Below are positions 52,981 through 64,000 of a DNA stretch of 64,000 bases, piece by piece. Each line of letters begins with the position of its first letter. The first letter of the stretch is position 1. Position numbers and translations under genes: made by a program. This DNA is from Colletes latitarsis (taxonomy: Eukaryota; Arthropoda; Insecta; Hymenoptera; Colletidae), in the NCBI RefSeq assembly GCF_051014445.1, contig NW_027488367.1, forward strand, positions 27,575,501 through 27,639,500, given 5' to 3'. The notes beneath the pieces are model-generated. The model worked only from the letters and a program-made list of their open reading frames with translations. It was not told the DNA's origin and did no database searches.

Positions 52981-55779
52981 TATCACACTGAAACAGTCCA
53001 TTAAACCTGGTTTCGATCAATATTTTAGAGAATGACGCATGTTAGGTCTTGGTTAGGTGTGGGATTTGCTCTCATCAGGCTCGTACTTTCGCATATTTCT
53101 CATAGTTGATGGCCAGATTCTGGGCTTTTTCTGGTTTGGATCACGTAGTAATGTGGCACCACAATGAAACTGTCGATTAAACCCGCTTTCGATGAATATT
53201 TTTGAGAATAACTCATGTTAGGTCTAGGTTAGGTCTGGGATTTGCTCTTATCAGGCTCGTACTGTCGCAAATTTCTCATACTTGATGGCCAGATTATGTG
53301 CCTTTTCTGGATTGGATCACGTAGTAATGTGGTAGCACACTGAAACAGTCCATTAAACCTGGTTTCTATCAATATCTAAGATGATAACGCTAGTTATGTC
53401 TGGGATAGGTCTGGGATTTGCCCTCGTCAGGCTCATACTTTCGCATTCTTCACATACTTGTTGAACGTATCCTGGGTTTTTTCTGGTTTGGATCACGTAG
53501 TAATGTGGTACCATACTGAAACTGTCGATTAAACCTGCTTTCGATCAATATTTTTGAGAATAACTCATGTTAGGTCTAGGTTAGGTCTGGGATTTGCACT
53601 CATCAGGCTCGTACTTTCGCAAATTTCTCATACTTGATGGCCTGATTCTGTGCTTTTTCTGGTTTGGATCCCGTAGTAATGTGGTACCACACTGAAACAG
53701 TCCATTCAACCTGGTTTCGATCAATATATTAGAGGATAACGCATGTTATGTCTAGGTTAGGCCTGTGATTTGCCCTCATCAGACACATACTTTCGCATTC
53801 TTCACATACTTGCTGAACGGACCCTGGGTTTTTTCTGGTTTGGATCACGTAGTAATGTGGTAGCACACTGAAACAGTCCATTAAACCTGGTTTCTATCAA
53901 TATTTTTGAGGGTAACGCATGTTAGGTCTGGGTTAGGTCTAGGATTTGCCCTCATCAGGCTCCTACTTTCGCATATTTCTCATACTTGATGGCTAGATCC
54001 AGGGCTTTTTCTGGATTGGATCACGTAGTAATGTGGTACCACACTGAAACAGTAAATGAAACCCAGTTGCGATCGTTATTTTAGAGGATAACGCATGTTA
54101 GGTCTAAGTTAGGCCTGGGATTTTCCCTCATCAGACATATACTTTCGCATTCTTCACATACTTGATGAACGTATCCTGGGTTTTTTCTGGTTTGGATCAC
54201 GTAGTAATGTGGCACCACACTGAAACTGTCGATTAAACCTGCTTTCGATGAATATTTTTGAGAATAACTCATGTTAGGTCTAGGTTAGGTCTGGGATTTG
54301 CTCTTATCAGGCTCGTACTTTCGCAAATTTCTCATACTTGATGGCCAGATTCTGTGCCTTTTCTGGATTGGATCACGTAGTAATGTGGTAGCACACTGAA
54401 ACAGTCCATTAAACCTGGTTTCGATCAATATATTAGAGGATAACGCATGTTATGTCTAGGTTAGGCCTGTGATTTGCCTTCATCAGACACATACTTTCGC
54501 ATTCTTCACATACTTGCTGAACGGACCCTGGGTTTTTTCTGGTTTGGATCACGTAGTAATGTGGTAGCACACTGAAACAGTCCATTAAACCTGGTTTCGA
54601 TCAATATTTTAGAGGATAACGCATGTTCTGTCTAGGTTAGGCCTGGGATCTTCCCTCATCAGACACATACTTTCGCATTCTACACATACTTGTTGAACGG
54701 ATCCTGGGTTTTTTCTGGTTTAGATCGCGTAGTAATGTGGTACCACACTGAAACTGTCGATTAAACCTGCTTTCGATCAATATTTTTGAGAATAACTCAT
54801 GTTAGGTCTAGGTTAGGTCTGGGATTTGCTCTCATCAGGCTCGTACTTTCGCAAATTTCTCATACTTGATGGCCTGATTCTGTGCTTTTTCTGGTTTGGA
54901 TCCCGTAGTAATGTGGTACCACACTGAAACAGTCCATTAAACCTGGTTTCGATCAATATTTTAGAGGATAACGCATGTTCTGTCTAGGTAAGGCCTGGGA
55001 TCTTCCCTCATCAGACACATACTTTCGCATTCTTCACATACTTGTTGAACGGATCCTGGGTTTTTTCTGGTTTGGATCACGTAGTAATGTGGTACCACAC
55101 TGAAACTGTCGATTAAACCTGCTTTCGATCAATATTTTTGAGAATAACTCATGTTAGGTCTAGGTTAGGTCTGGGATTTGCTCTCATCAGGCTCGTACTT
55201 TCGCAAATTTCTCATACTTGATGGCCTGATTCTGTGCTTTTTCTGGTTTGGATCCCGTAGTAACGTGGTACTACACTGAAACAGTCCATTAAACCTGGTT
55301 TCGATCAATATATTAGAGGATAACGCATGTTATGTCTAGGTTAGGCCTGTGATTTGCCCTCATCAGTCCCATACTTTCGCATATTTCTCATAGTTGATGG
55401 CCAGATTCTGGGCTTTTTCTGGTTTGGATCACGTAGTAATGCGGTACCACACTGAAATAGTCGATTAAACCTGGTTTCTATCAATATTTTTGAGGGTAAC
55501 GCATGTTAGGTCTAGGTTTGGCCTGGGATTTTCCCTCATCAGAAACATACTTTCGCATTCTTCACATACTTGTTGAACGGATCCTGGGTTTTTTCAGTTT
55601 TGGATCACGTAGTAATGTGGTACCACACTGAAACATTCAATTAAACCTGGTCTTGATAAATATTTTAGAGGATAACGCATGTTAGGTCTGGGTTAGGTCT
55701 AGGATTTGCCCTCATCAGGCTCCTACTTTCGCATATTTCTCATACTTGATGGCTAGATCCTGGGTTTTTTCTGGTTTGA
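52981..55779 (+). repeat. Subfamily II, irregular left part
   Basis: Monomers here match the units to the right at several offsets. The monomer at 54.08 kb matches 56.55 kb (2,464 bp, 14 monomers), that at 53.39 kb matches 56.91 kb (3,520 bp, 20 monomers) and that at 54.60 kb matches 61.82 kb (7,216 bp, 41 monomers). A two-monomer repeat, 54590-54941 and 54942-55293, shares 'gatcttccctcatc' and 'acctgctttcgatcaat'. Confidence 0.73.
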
Positions 55780-58700
55780 ATCACGTAGTAATGTGGTAGC
55801 ACACTGAAACAGTCCATTAAACCTGGTTTCGATCAATATTTTATAGAATAACTCATGTGAAGTCTAGGTTAGGTCTGGGATTTTCCTTCATCAGACTCAT
55901 ACTTTCGCATTCTTCACATACTTGTTGAACGGATCCTGGGTTTTTTCTGGTTTGGATCACGTAGTAATGTGGTATCACACTGAAACAGTCCATTAAACCT
56001 GGTTTCGATCAATATTTTAGAGAATAACGCATGTTAGGTCTTGGTTAGGTCTGGGATTTGCTCTCATCAGGCTCGTACTTTCGCATATTTCTCATAGTTG
56101 ATGGCCAGATTCTGGGCTTTTTCTGGTTTGGATCACGTAGTAATGTGGTACCACACTGAAGTAGTCGATTAAACCTGGTTTCTATCAATATTTTTGAGGG
56201 AAACGCATGTTAGGTCTAGGTTAGGCCTGGGATTTTCCCTCATCAGAAACATACTTTCGCATTCTTCACATACTTGTTGAACGGATCCTGGGTTTTTTCA
56301 GGTTTGGATCACGTAGTAATGTGGTACCACACTGAAACATTCAATCAAACCTGGTCTTGATAAATATTTTAGAGGATAACGCATGTTAGGTCTGGGTTAG
56401 GACTAGGATTTGCCCTCATCAGGCTCCTACTTTCGCATATTTCTCATACTTGATGGCTAGATCCAGGGCTTTTTCTGGATTGGATCACGTAGTTATGTGG
56501 TACCACACTGAAACAGTAAATGAAACCCAGTTGCGATCGTTATTTTAGAGGATAACGCATGTTAGGTCTAAGTTAGGCCTGGGATTTTCCCTCATCAGAC
56601 ACATACTTTCGCATTCTTCACATACTTGATGAACGGATCCTGGGTTTTTTCTGGTTTCGATCACGTAGTAATGTGGTACCACACTGAAACTGTCGATTAA
56701 ACCTGCTTTCGATGAATATTTTTGAGAATAACTCATGTTAGGTCTAGGTTAGGTCTGGGATTTGCTCTTATCAGGCTCGTACTTTCGCAAATTTCTCATG
56801 CTTGATGGCCAGATTCTGTGCCTTTTCTGGATTGGATCACGTAGTAATGTGGTAGCACACTGAAACAGTCCATTAAACCTGGTTTCGATCAATATCTAAG
56901 ATGATAACGCTAGTTATGTCTGGGATAGGTCTGGGATTTGCCCTCGTCAGGCTCATACTTTCGCATTCTTCACATACTTGTTGAACGTATCCTGGGTTTT
57001 TTCTGGTTTGGATCACGTAGTAATGTGGTACCACACTGAAACTGTCGATTAAACCTGCTGTCGATCAATATTTTTGAGAATAACTCATGTTAGGTCTAGG
57101 TTAGGTCTGGGATTTGCTCTCATCAGGCTCGTACTTTCGCAAATTTCTCATACTTGATGGCCTGATTCTGTGCTTTTTCTGGTTTGGATCCCGTAGTAAC
57201 GTGGTACTACACTGAAACAGTCCATTAAACCTGGTTTCGATCAATATATTAGGGGATAACGCATGTTATGTCTAGGTTAGGCCTGTGATTTGCCCTCATC
57301 AGACACATACTTTCGCATTCTTCACATACTTGTTGAACGGATCCTGGGTTTTTTCAGGTTTGGATCACGTAATAATGTGGTACCACACTGAAACATTCAA
57401 TTAAACCTGGTCTTGATAAATATTTTAGAGGATAACGCATGTTAGGTCTGGGTTAGGTCTAGGATTTGCCCTCATCAGGCTCCTACTTTCGCATATTTCT
57501 CATACTTGATGGCTAGATCCTGGGTTTTTTCTGGTTTGAATCACGTAGTAATGTGGTAGCACACTGAAACAGTCCATTAAACCTGGTTTCGATCAATATT
57601 TTAGAGAATAACGCATGTTAGGTCTTGGTTAGGTCTGGGATTTGCTCTCATCAGGCTCGTACTTTCGCATATTTCTCATAGTTGATGGCCAGATTCTGGG
57701 CTTTTTCTGGTTTGGATCACGTAGTAATGTGGTACCACACTGAAATAGTCGATTAAACCTGGTTTCGATCAATATATTAGGGGATAACGCATGTTATGTC
57801 TAGGTTAGGCCTGTGATTTGCCCTCATCAGACACATACTTTCGCATTCTTCACATACTTGTTGAACGGATCCTGGGTTTTTTCTGGTTTGGATCCCGTAG
57901 TAATGTGGTACCACACTGAAACAGTCCATTAAACCTGGTTTCGATCAATATATTAGAGGATAACGCATGTTATGTCTAGGTTAGGCCTGTGATTTGCCCT
58001 CATCAGACACATACTTTCGAATTCTTCACATACTTGTTGAACGGACCCTGGGTTTTTTCTGGTTTGGATCACGTAGTAATGTGGTAGCACACTGAAACAG
58101 TCCATTAAACCTGGTTTCGATCAATATTTTAGAGGATAACGCATGTTCTGTCTAGGTTAGGCCTGTGATTTGCCCTCATCAGACACATACTTTCGAATTC
58201 TTCACATACTTGTTGAACGGACCCTGGGTTTTTTCTGGTTTGGATCACGTAGTAATGTGGTAGCACACTGAAACAGTCCATTAAACCTGGTTTCGATCAA
58301 TATATTAGAGGATAACGCATGTTATGTCTAGGTTAGGCCTGTGATTTGCCCTCATCAGACACATACTTTCGCATTCTTCACATACTTGTTGAACGGATCC
58401 TGGGTTTTTTCTGGTTTGGATCACGTAGTAATGTGGCACCACACTGAAACTGTCGATTAAACCTGCATTCGATGAATATTTTTGAGAATAACTCATGTTA
58501 GGCCTAGGTTAGGTCTGGGATTTGCTCTTATCAGGCTCGTACTTTCGCATATTTCTCATACTTGATGGCCAGATTCTGTGCCTTTTCTAGATTGGATCAC
58601 GTAGTAATGTGGTAGCACACTGAAACAGTCCATTAAACCTGGTTTCGATCAATATCTAAGATGATAGCGCTAGTTATGTCTGCGATAGGTCTGGGATTTG

Positions 58701-59123
58701 CCCTCGTCAGGCTCATACTTTCGCATTCTTCACATACTTGTTGAACGTATCCTGGGTTTTTTCTGGTTTGGATCACGTAGTAATGTGGTAGCACACTGAA
58801 ACAGTCCATTAAACCTGGTTTCGATCAATATATTAGAGGATAACGCATGTTATGTCTAGGTTAGGCCTGTGATTTGCCCTCATCAGACACATACTTTCGC
58901 ATTCTTCACATACTTGTTGAACGGATCCTGGGTTTTTTCTGGTTTGGATCACGTAGTAATGTGGTAGCACACTGAAACAGTCCATTAAACCTGGTTTCGA
59001 TCAATATTTTAGAGGATAACGCATGTTCTGTCTAGGTTAGGCCTGGGATTTGTCCTCATCAGACACATACTTTCGCATTCTTCACATACATGTTGAACGG
59101 ATCGTGGGTTTTTTCCGGTTTGG
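55780..59123 (+). repeat. Subfamily II HOR, unit 1 (19 monomers, 3,344 bp)
   Basis: Markers repeat 3,344 bp downstream: actcatg at 55851 and 59195, tttttgaggg at 56191 and 59535, and 'ataggggataac' near 57.25 and 60.60 kb. Within the unit the offset steps to 3,520 and then 3,696 bp (for example tttcgaattc at 58015 and 61711) before returning to 3,344, so individual monomers have been gained or lost inside otherwise matching units. Confidence 0.78.
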
Positions 59124-62100
59124 ATCACGTAGTAATGTGATAGCACACTGAAACAGTCCATTAAACCTCGTTTCGATCAATATTTTAGAGAATAACTCAT
59201 GTTAGGTCTAGGTTAGGTCTGGGATTTTCCCTCATCAGACTCATACTTTCGCATTCTTCACATACTTGTTGAACGGCTCCTGGGTTTTTTCTGGTTTGGA
59301 TCACGTAGTAATGTGGTATCACACTGAAACAGTCCATTAAACCTGGTTTCGATCAATATTTTAGAGAATAACGCATGTTAGGTCTTGGTTAGGTCTGGGA
59401 TTTGCTCTCATCAGGCTCGTACTTTCGCATATTTCTCATAGTTGATGGCCAGATTCTGGGCTTTTTCTGGTTTGGATCACGTAGTAATGTGATACCACAC
59501 TGAAATAGTCGATTAAACCTGGTTTCTATCAATATTTTTGAGGGTAACGCATGTTAGGTCTAGGTTAGGCCTGGGATTTTCCCTCATCAGAAACATACTT
59601 TCGCATTCTTCACATACTTGTTGAACGGATCCTGGGTTTTTTCAGGTTTGGATCACGTAGTAATGTGGTACCACACTGAAACATTCAATTAAACCTGGTC
59701 TTGACAAATATTTTAGAGGATAACGCATGTTAGGTCTGGATTAGGTCTAGGATTTGCCCTCATCAGGCTCCTACTTTCGCATATTTCTCATACTTGATGG
59801 CTAGATCCAGGGCTTTTTCTGGATTGGATCACGTAGTAATGTGGTACCACACTGAAACAGTAAATGAAACCCAGTTGCGATCGTTATTTTAGAGGATAAC
59901 GCATGTTAGGTCTAAGTTAGGCCTGGGATTTTCCCTCATCAGACACATACTTTCGCATTCTTCACATACTTGATGAACGTATCCTGGGTTTTTTCTGGTT
60001 TGGATCACGTAGTAATGCGGCACCACACTGAAACTGTCGATTAAACCTGCTTTCGATGAATATTTTTGAGAATAACTCACGTTAGGTCTAGGTTAGGTCT
60101 GGGATTTGCTCTTATCAGGCTCGTACTTTCGCAAATTTCTCATACTTGATGGCCAGATTCTGTGCCTTTTCTGGATTGGATCACGTAGTAATGTGGTAGC
60201 ACACTGAAACAGTCCATTAAACCTGGTTTCGATCAATATCTAAGATGATAACGCTAGTTATGTCTGGGATAGGTCTGGGATTTGCCCTCGTCAGGCTCAT
60301 ACTTTCGCATTCTTCACATACTTGTTGAACGTATCCTGGGTTTTTTCTGGTTTGGATCACGTAGTAATGTGGTACCACACTGAAACTGTCGATTAAACCT
60401 GCTGTCGATCAATATTTTTGAGAATAACTCATGATAGGTCTAGGTTAGGTCTGGGATTTGCTCTCATCAGGCTCGTACTTTCGCAAATTTCTCATACTTG
60501 ATGGCCTGATTCTGTGCTTTTTCTGGTTTGGATCCCGTAGTAACGTGGTACTACACTGAAACAGTCCATTAAACCTGGTTTCGATCAATATATTAGGGGA
60601 TAACGCATGTTATGTCTAGGTTAGGCCTGTGATTTGCCCTCATCAGACACATACTTTCGCATTCTTCACATACTTGTTGGACGGATCCTGGGTTTTTTCT
60701 GGTTTGGATCACGTAGTAATGTGGTACCACACTGAAATAGTCGATTAAACCTGGTTTCTATCAATTTCTTTGAGGGTAACGCATGTTAGGTCTAGGTTAG
60801 GCCTGGGATTTTCCCTCATCAGAAACATACTTTCGCATTCTTCACATACTTGTTGAACGGATCCTGGGTTTTTTCAGGTTTGGATCACGTAATAATGTGG
60901 TACCACACTGAAACATTCAATTAAACCTGGTCTTGATAAATATTTTAGAGGATAACGCATGTTAGGTCTGGGTTAGGTCTAGGATTTGCCCTCATCAGGC
61001 TCCTACTTTCGCATATTTCTCATACTTGATGGCTAGATCCTGGGTTTTTTCTGGTTTGAATCACGTAGTAATGTGGTAGCACACTGAAACAGTCCATTAA
61101 ACCTGGTTTCGATCAATATTTTAGAGAATAACGCATGTTAGGTCTTGGTTAGGTCTGGGATTTGCTCTCATCAGGCTCGTACTTTCGCATATTTCTCATA
61201 GTTGATGGCCAGATTCTGGGCTTTTTCTGGTTTGGATCACGTAGTAATGTGGTACCACACTGAAATAGTCGATTAAACCTGGTTTCTATCAATATTTTTG
61301 AGGGTAACGCATGTTAGGTCTAGGTTAGGCCTGGGATTTTCCCTCATCAGAAACATACTTTCGCATTCTTCACATACTTGTTGAACGTATCCTGGGTTTT
61401 TTCTTATTTGGATCACGTAGTAATGTGGTACCACACTGAAACTGTCGATTAAACCTGCTATCGATCAATATTTTTGAGAATAACTCATGTTAGGTCTAGG
61501 TTAGGTCTGGGATTTGCTCTCATCAGGCTCGTACTTTCGCAAATTTCTCATACTTGATGGCCTGATTCTGTGCTTTTTCTGGTTTGGATCCCGTAGTAAT
61601 GTGGTACCACACTGAAACAGTCCATTAAACCTGGTTTCGATCAATATATTAGAGGATAACGCATGTTATGTCTAGGTTAGGCCTGTGATTTGCCCTCATC
61701 AGACACATACTTTCGAATTCTTCACATACTTGTTGAACGGACCCTGGGTTTTTTCTGGTTTGGATCACGTAGTAATGTGGTAGCACACTGAAACAGTCCA
61801 TTAAACCTGGTTTCGATCAATATTTTAGAGGATAACGCATGTTCTGTCTAGGTTAGGCCTGGGATCTTCCCTCATCAGACACATACTTTCGCATTCTACA
61901 CATACTTGTTGAACGGATCCTGGGTTTTTTCTGGTTTGGATCGCGTAGTAATGTGGTACCACACTGAAACTGTCGATTAAACCTGCTTTCGATCAATATT
62001 TTTGAGAATAACTCATGTTAGGTCTAGGTTAGGTCTGGGATTTGCTCTCATCAGGCTCGTACTTTCGCAAATTTCTCATACTTGATGGCCTGATTCTGTG

Positions 62101-62467
62101 CTTTTTCTGGTTTGGATCCCGTAGGAACGTGGTACTACACTGAAACAGTCCATTAAACCTGGTTTCGATCAATATATTAGAGGATAACGCATGTTATGTC
62201 TAGGTTAGGCCTGTGATTTGCCCTCATCAGACACATACTTTCGCATTCTTCACATACTTGTTGAACGGATCCTGGGTTTTTTCTGGTTTGGATCACGTAG
62301 TAATGTGGTAGCACACTGAAACAGTCCATTAAACCTGGTTTCGATCAATATTTTAGAGGATAACGCATGTTCTGTCTAGGTTAGGCCTGGGATTTGTCCT
62401 CATCAGACACATACTTTCGCATTCTTCACATACTTGTTGAACGGATCGTGGGTTTTTTCCGGTTTGG
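59124..62467 (+). repeat. Subfamily II HOR, unit 2 (19 monomers, 3,344 bp)
   Basis: This unit matches unit 3 from its start. The stretch 58790-60656 corresponds to 62134-64000 at exactly 3,344 bp, with few changes, such as 'gttaggtctgga' near 59.73 kb against 'gttatgtctgga' near 63.08 kb. Compared with unit 1 it carries an extra monomer near 60.68-60.86 kb and differs in order after that. Confidence 0.8.
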
Positions 62468-64000
62468 ATCACGTAGTAATGTGGTAGCACACTGAAACAG
62501 TCCATTAAACCTCGTTTCGATCAATATTTTAGAGAATAACTCATGTTAGGTCTAGGTTAGGTCTGGGATTTTCCTTCATCAGACTCATACTTTCGCATTC
62601 TTCACATACTTGTTGAACGGCTCCTGGGTTTTTTCTGGTTTGGATCACGTAGTAATGTGGTATCACACTGAAACAGTCCATTAAACCTGGTTTCGATCAA
62701 TATTTTAGAGAATAACGCATGTTAGGTCTTGGTTAGGTCTGGGATTTGCTCTCATCGGGCTCGTACTTTCGCATATTTCTCATAGTTGATGGCCAGATTC
62801 TGGGCTTTTTCTGGTTTGGATCACGTAGTAATGTGATACCACACTGAAATAGTCGATTAAACCTGGTTTCTATCAATATTTTTGAGGGTAACGCATGTTA
62901 GGTCTAGGTTAGGCCTGGGATTTTCCCTCATCAGAAACATACTTTCGCATTCTTCACATACTTGTTGAACGGATCCTGGGTTTTTTCAGGTTTGGATCAC
63001 GTAGTAATGTGGTACCACACTGAAACATTCAATTAAACCTGGTCTTGACAAATATTTTAGAGGATAACGCATGTTATGTCTGGATTAGGTCTAGGATTTG
63101 CCCTCATCAGGCTCCTACTTTCGCATATTTCTCATACTTGATGGCTAGATCCAGGGCTTTTTCTGGATTGGATCACGTAGTAATGTGGTACCACACTGAA
63201 ACAGTAAATGAAACCCAGTTGCGATCGTTATTTTAGAGGATAACGCATGTTAGGTCTAAGTTAGGCCTGGGATTTTCCCTCATCAGACACATACTTTCGC
63301 ATTCTTCACATACTTGATGAACGGATCCTGGGTTTTTTCTGGTTTGGATCACGTAGTAATGTGGTACCACACTGAAACTGTCGATTAAACCTGCTTTCGA
63401 TGAATATTTTTGAGAATAACTCATGTTAGGTCTAGGTTAGGTCTGGGATTTGCTCTTATCAGGCTCGTACTTTCGCAAATTTCTCATACTTGATGACCAG
63501 ATTCTGTGCCTTTTCTGGATTGGATCACGTAGTAATGTGGTAGCACACTGAAACAGTCCATTAAACCTGGTTTCGATCAATATCTAAGATGATAACGCTA
63601 GTTATGTCTGGGATAGGTCTGGGATTTGCCCTCGTCAGGCTCATACTTTCGCATTCTTCACATACTTGTTGAACGTATCCTGGGTTTTTTCTGGTTTGGA
63701 TCACGTAGTAATGTGGTACCACACTGAAACTGTCGATTAAACCTGCTGTCGATCAATATTTCTGAGAATAACTCATGTTAGGTCTAGGTTAGGTCTGGGA
63801 TTTGCTCTCATCAGGCTCGTACTTTCGCAAATTTCTCATACTTGATGGCCTGATTCTGTGCTTTTTCTGGTTTGGATCCCGTAGTAACGTGGTACTACAC
63901 TGAAACAGTCCATTAAACCTGGTTTTGATCAATATATTAGGGGATAACGCATGTTATGTCTAGGTTAGGCCTGTGATTTGCCCTCATCAGACACATACTT
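62468..64000 (+). repeat. Subfamily II HOR, unit 3 (partial, cut by window end)
   Basis: The first 1.5 kb of a third 3,344-bp unit, still matching unit 2 at the last base of the window. The array therefore continues to the right. Confidence 0.8.

Larger units (their letters stand above)
1..64000 (+). repeat. Satellite DNA array, about 176-bp monomer, head to tail
   Basis: The landmark ttaaacctgg recurs at positions 2, 178, 354, 530, 706 and 882, which is a 176-bp spacing, and the same landmark or a close variant continues to the end of the window. That gives about 364 monomers. All are in one orientation, and I found no stretch longer than a few bases that does not belong to a monomer. The first and last monomers are cut by the window edges. 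A nucleosome-sized monomer with multi-kilobase higher-order repeats is typical of centromeric or pericentromeric satellites, but no kinetochore mark can be read from sequence alone. I do not recognise the family. There is no gene, tRNA, rRNA, transposon or single-copy DNA inside it. Confidence 0.97.
52981..64000 (+). repeat. Subfamily II satellite block
   Basis: About 63 monomers that share variants rare or absent to the left: 'catcagacacatac', 'ggctcgtactttcgc', 'gcaaatttctc', 'gatggcctgattctgtgc', 'ggcctgtgatttgc', 'gtggtagcacac', 'acctgctttcgatgaat' and 'gagaataactcatg'. Repeat offsets are exact multiples of 176 bp (352, 2,464, 3,344, 3,520, 3,696, 7,216), so indels are scarce compared with the left part. 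Many monomers lose the KpnI palindrome by the ggtagc change. No gene is seen. Confidence 0.85.

Noticed and set aside
63045..63236. Plus-strand 63-codon reading frame as a gene
   Set aside because: It lies wholly in satellite sequence and overlaps the same monomer landmarks. The equivalent place in the other unit (near 59.70 kb) differs by a base and is not kept open.
1..64000. CRISPR array
   Set aside because: The repeated unit is the full 176-bp monomer with no unique spacers between short repeats, and the multi-kilobase higher-order structure is eukaryotic in character.

Overview
The whole 64 kb is one uninterrupted head-to-tail array of a eukaryotic satellite DNA with a monomer of about 176 bp, roughly 364 monomers, all in the same orientation. 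I see no protein-coding gene, RNA gene, transposon, inversion or single-copy stretch. The nucleosome-sized monomer, the moderate GC (about 43% in the monomer counted) and the layered higher-order repeats (HORs) fit centromeric or pericentromeric heterochromatin of a plant or animal. I do not recognise the satellite family and cannot name the organism. The reading frames open over about 63 codons on the minus strand are a by-product of the repeat and are not annotated as genes.

Layout. 1-705: four leading monomers. 706-9145: two almost identical copies of a 24-monomer HOR (4,220 bp; HOR-A). 9146-12772: monomer runs and a duplicated 4-monomer block. 12773-22361: a mosaic rebuilt from pieces of HOR-A and its right flank, then duplicated as a 25-monomer HOR (4,402 bp; HOR-B). 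22362-35469: a mixed zone of short local amplifications (one, two, three and five monomers), part of which recurs 10,575 bp downstream. 35470-52685: three copies of a HOR of up to 34 monomers (5,991 bp in the fullest copy; HOR-C), each holding its own internal 10-monomer and 4-monomer duplications. 52686-64000: a short transition, then a distinct monomer subfamily (subfamily II), arranged mostly in 19-monomer units (3,344 bp).

Each monomer has three recognisable landmarks. The first is a tandem pair of 11-bp units (ttaggtctggg, ttaggtctagg). The second is a central box of two alternative types, ending in 'tggctaga' (type A) or 'tgttgaac' (type B). The third is a conserved right end with a palindrome around a KpnI site (tgtggtaccaca). 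Types A and B are mixed without strict alternation, and chimeric monomers occur. Together with the near-perfect multi-kilobase duplications this points to continuing unequal exchange and gene conversion. Copy relationships were read by eye from shared variants and constant offsets; boundaries are good to some tens of bases, and no alignment was run.
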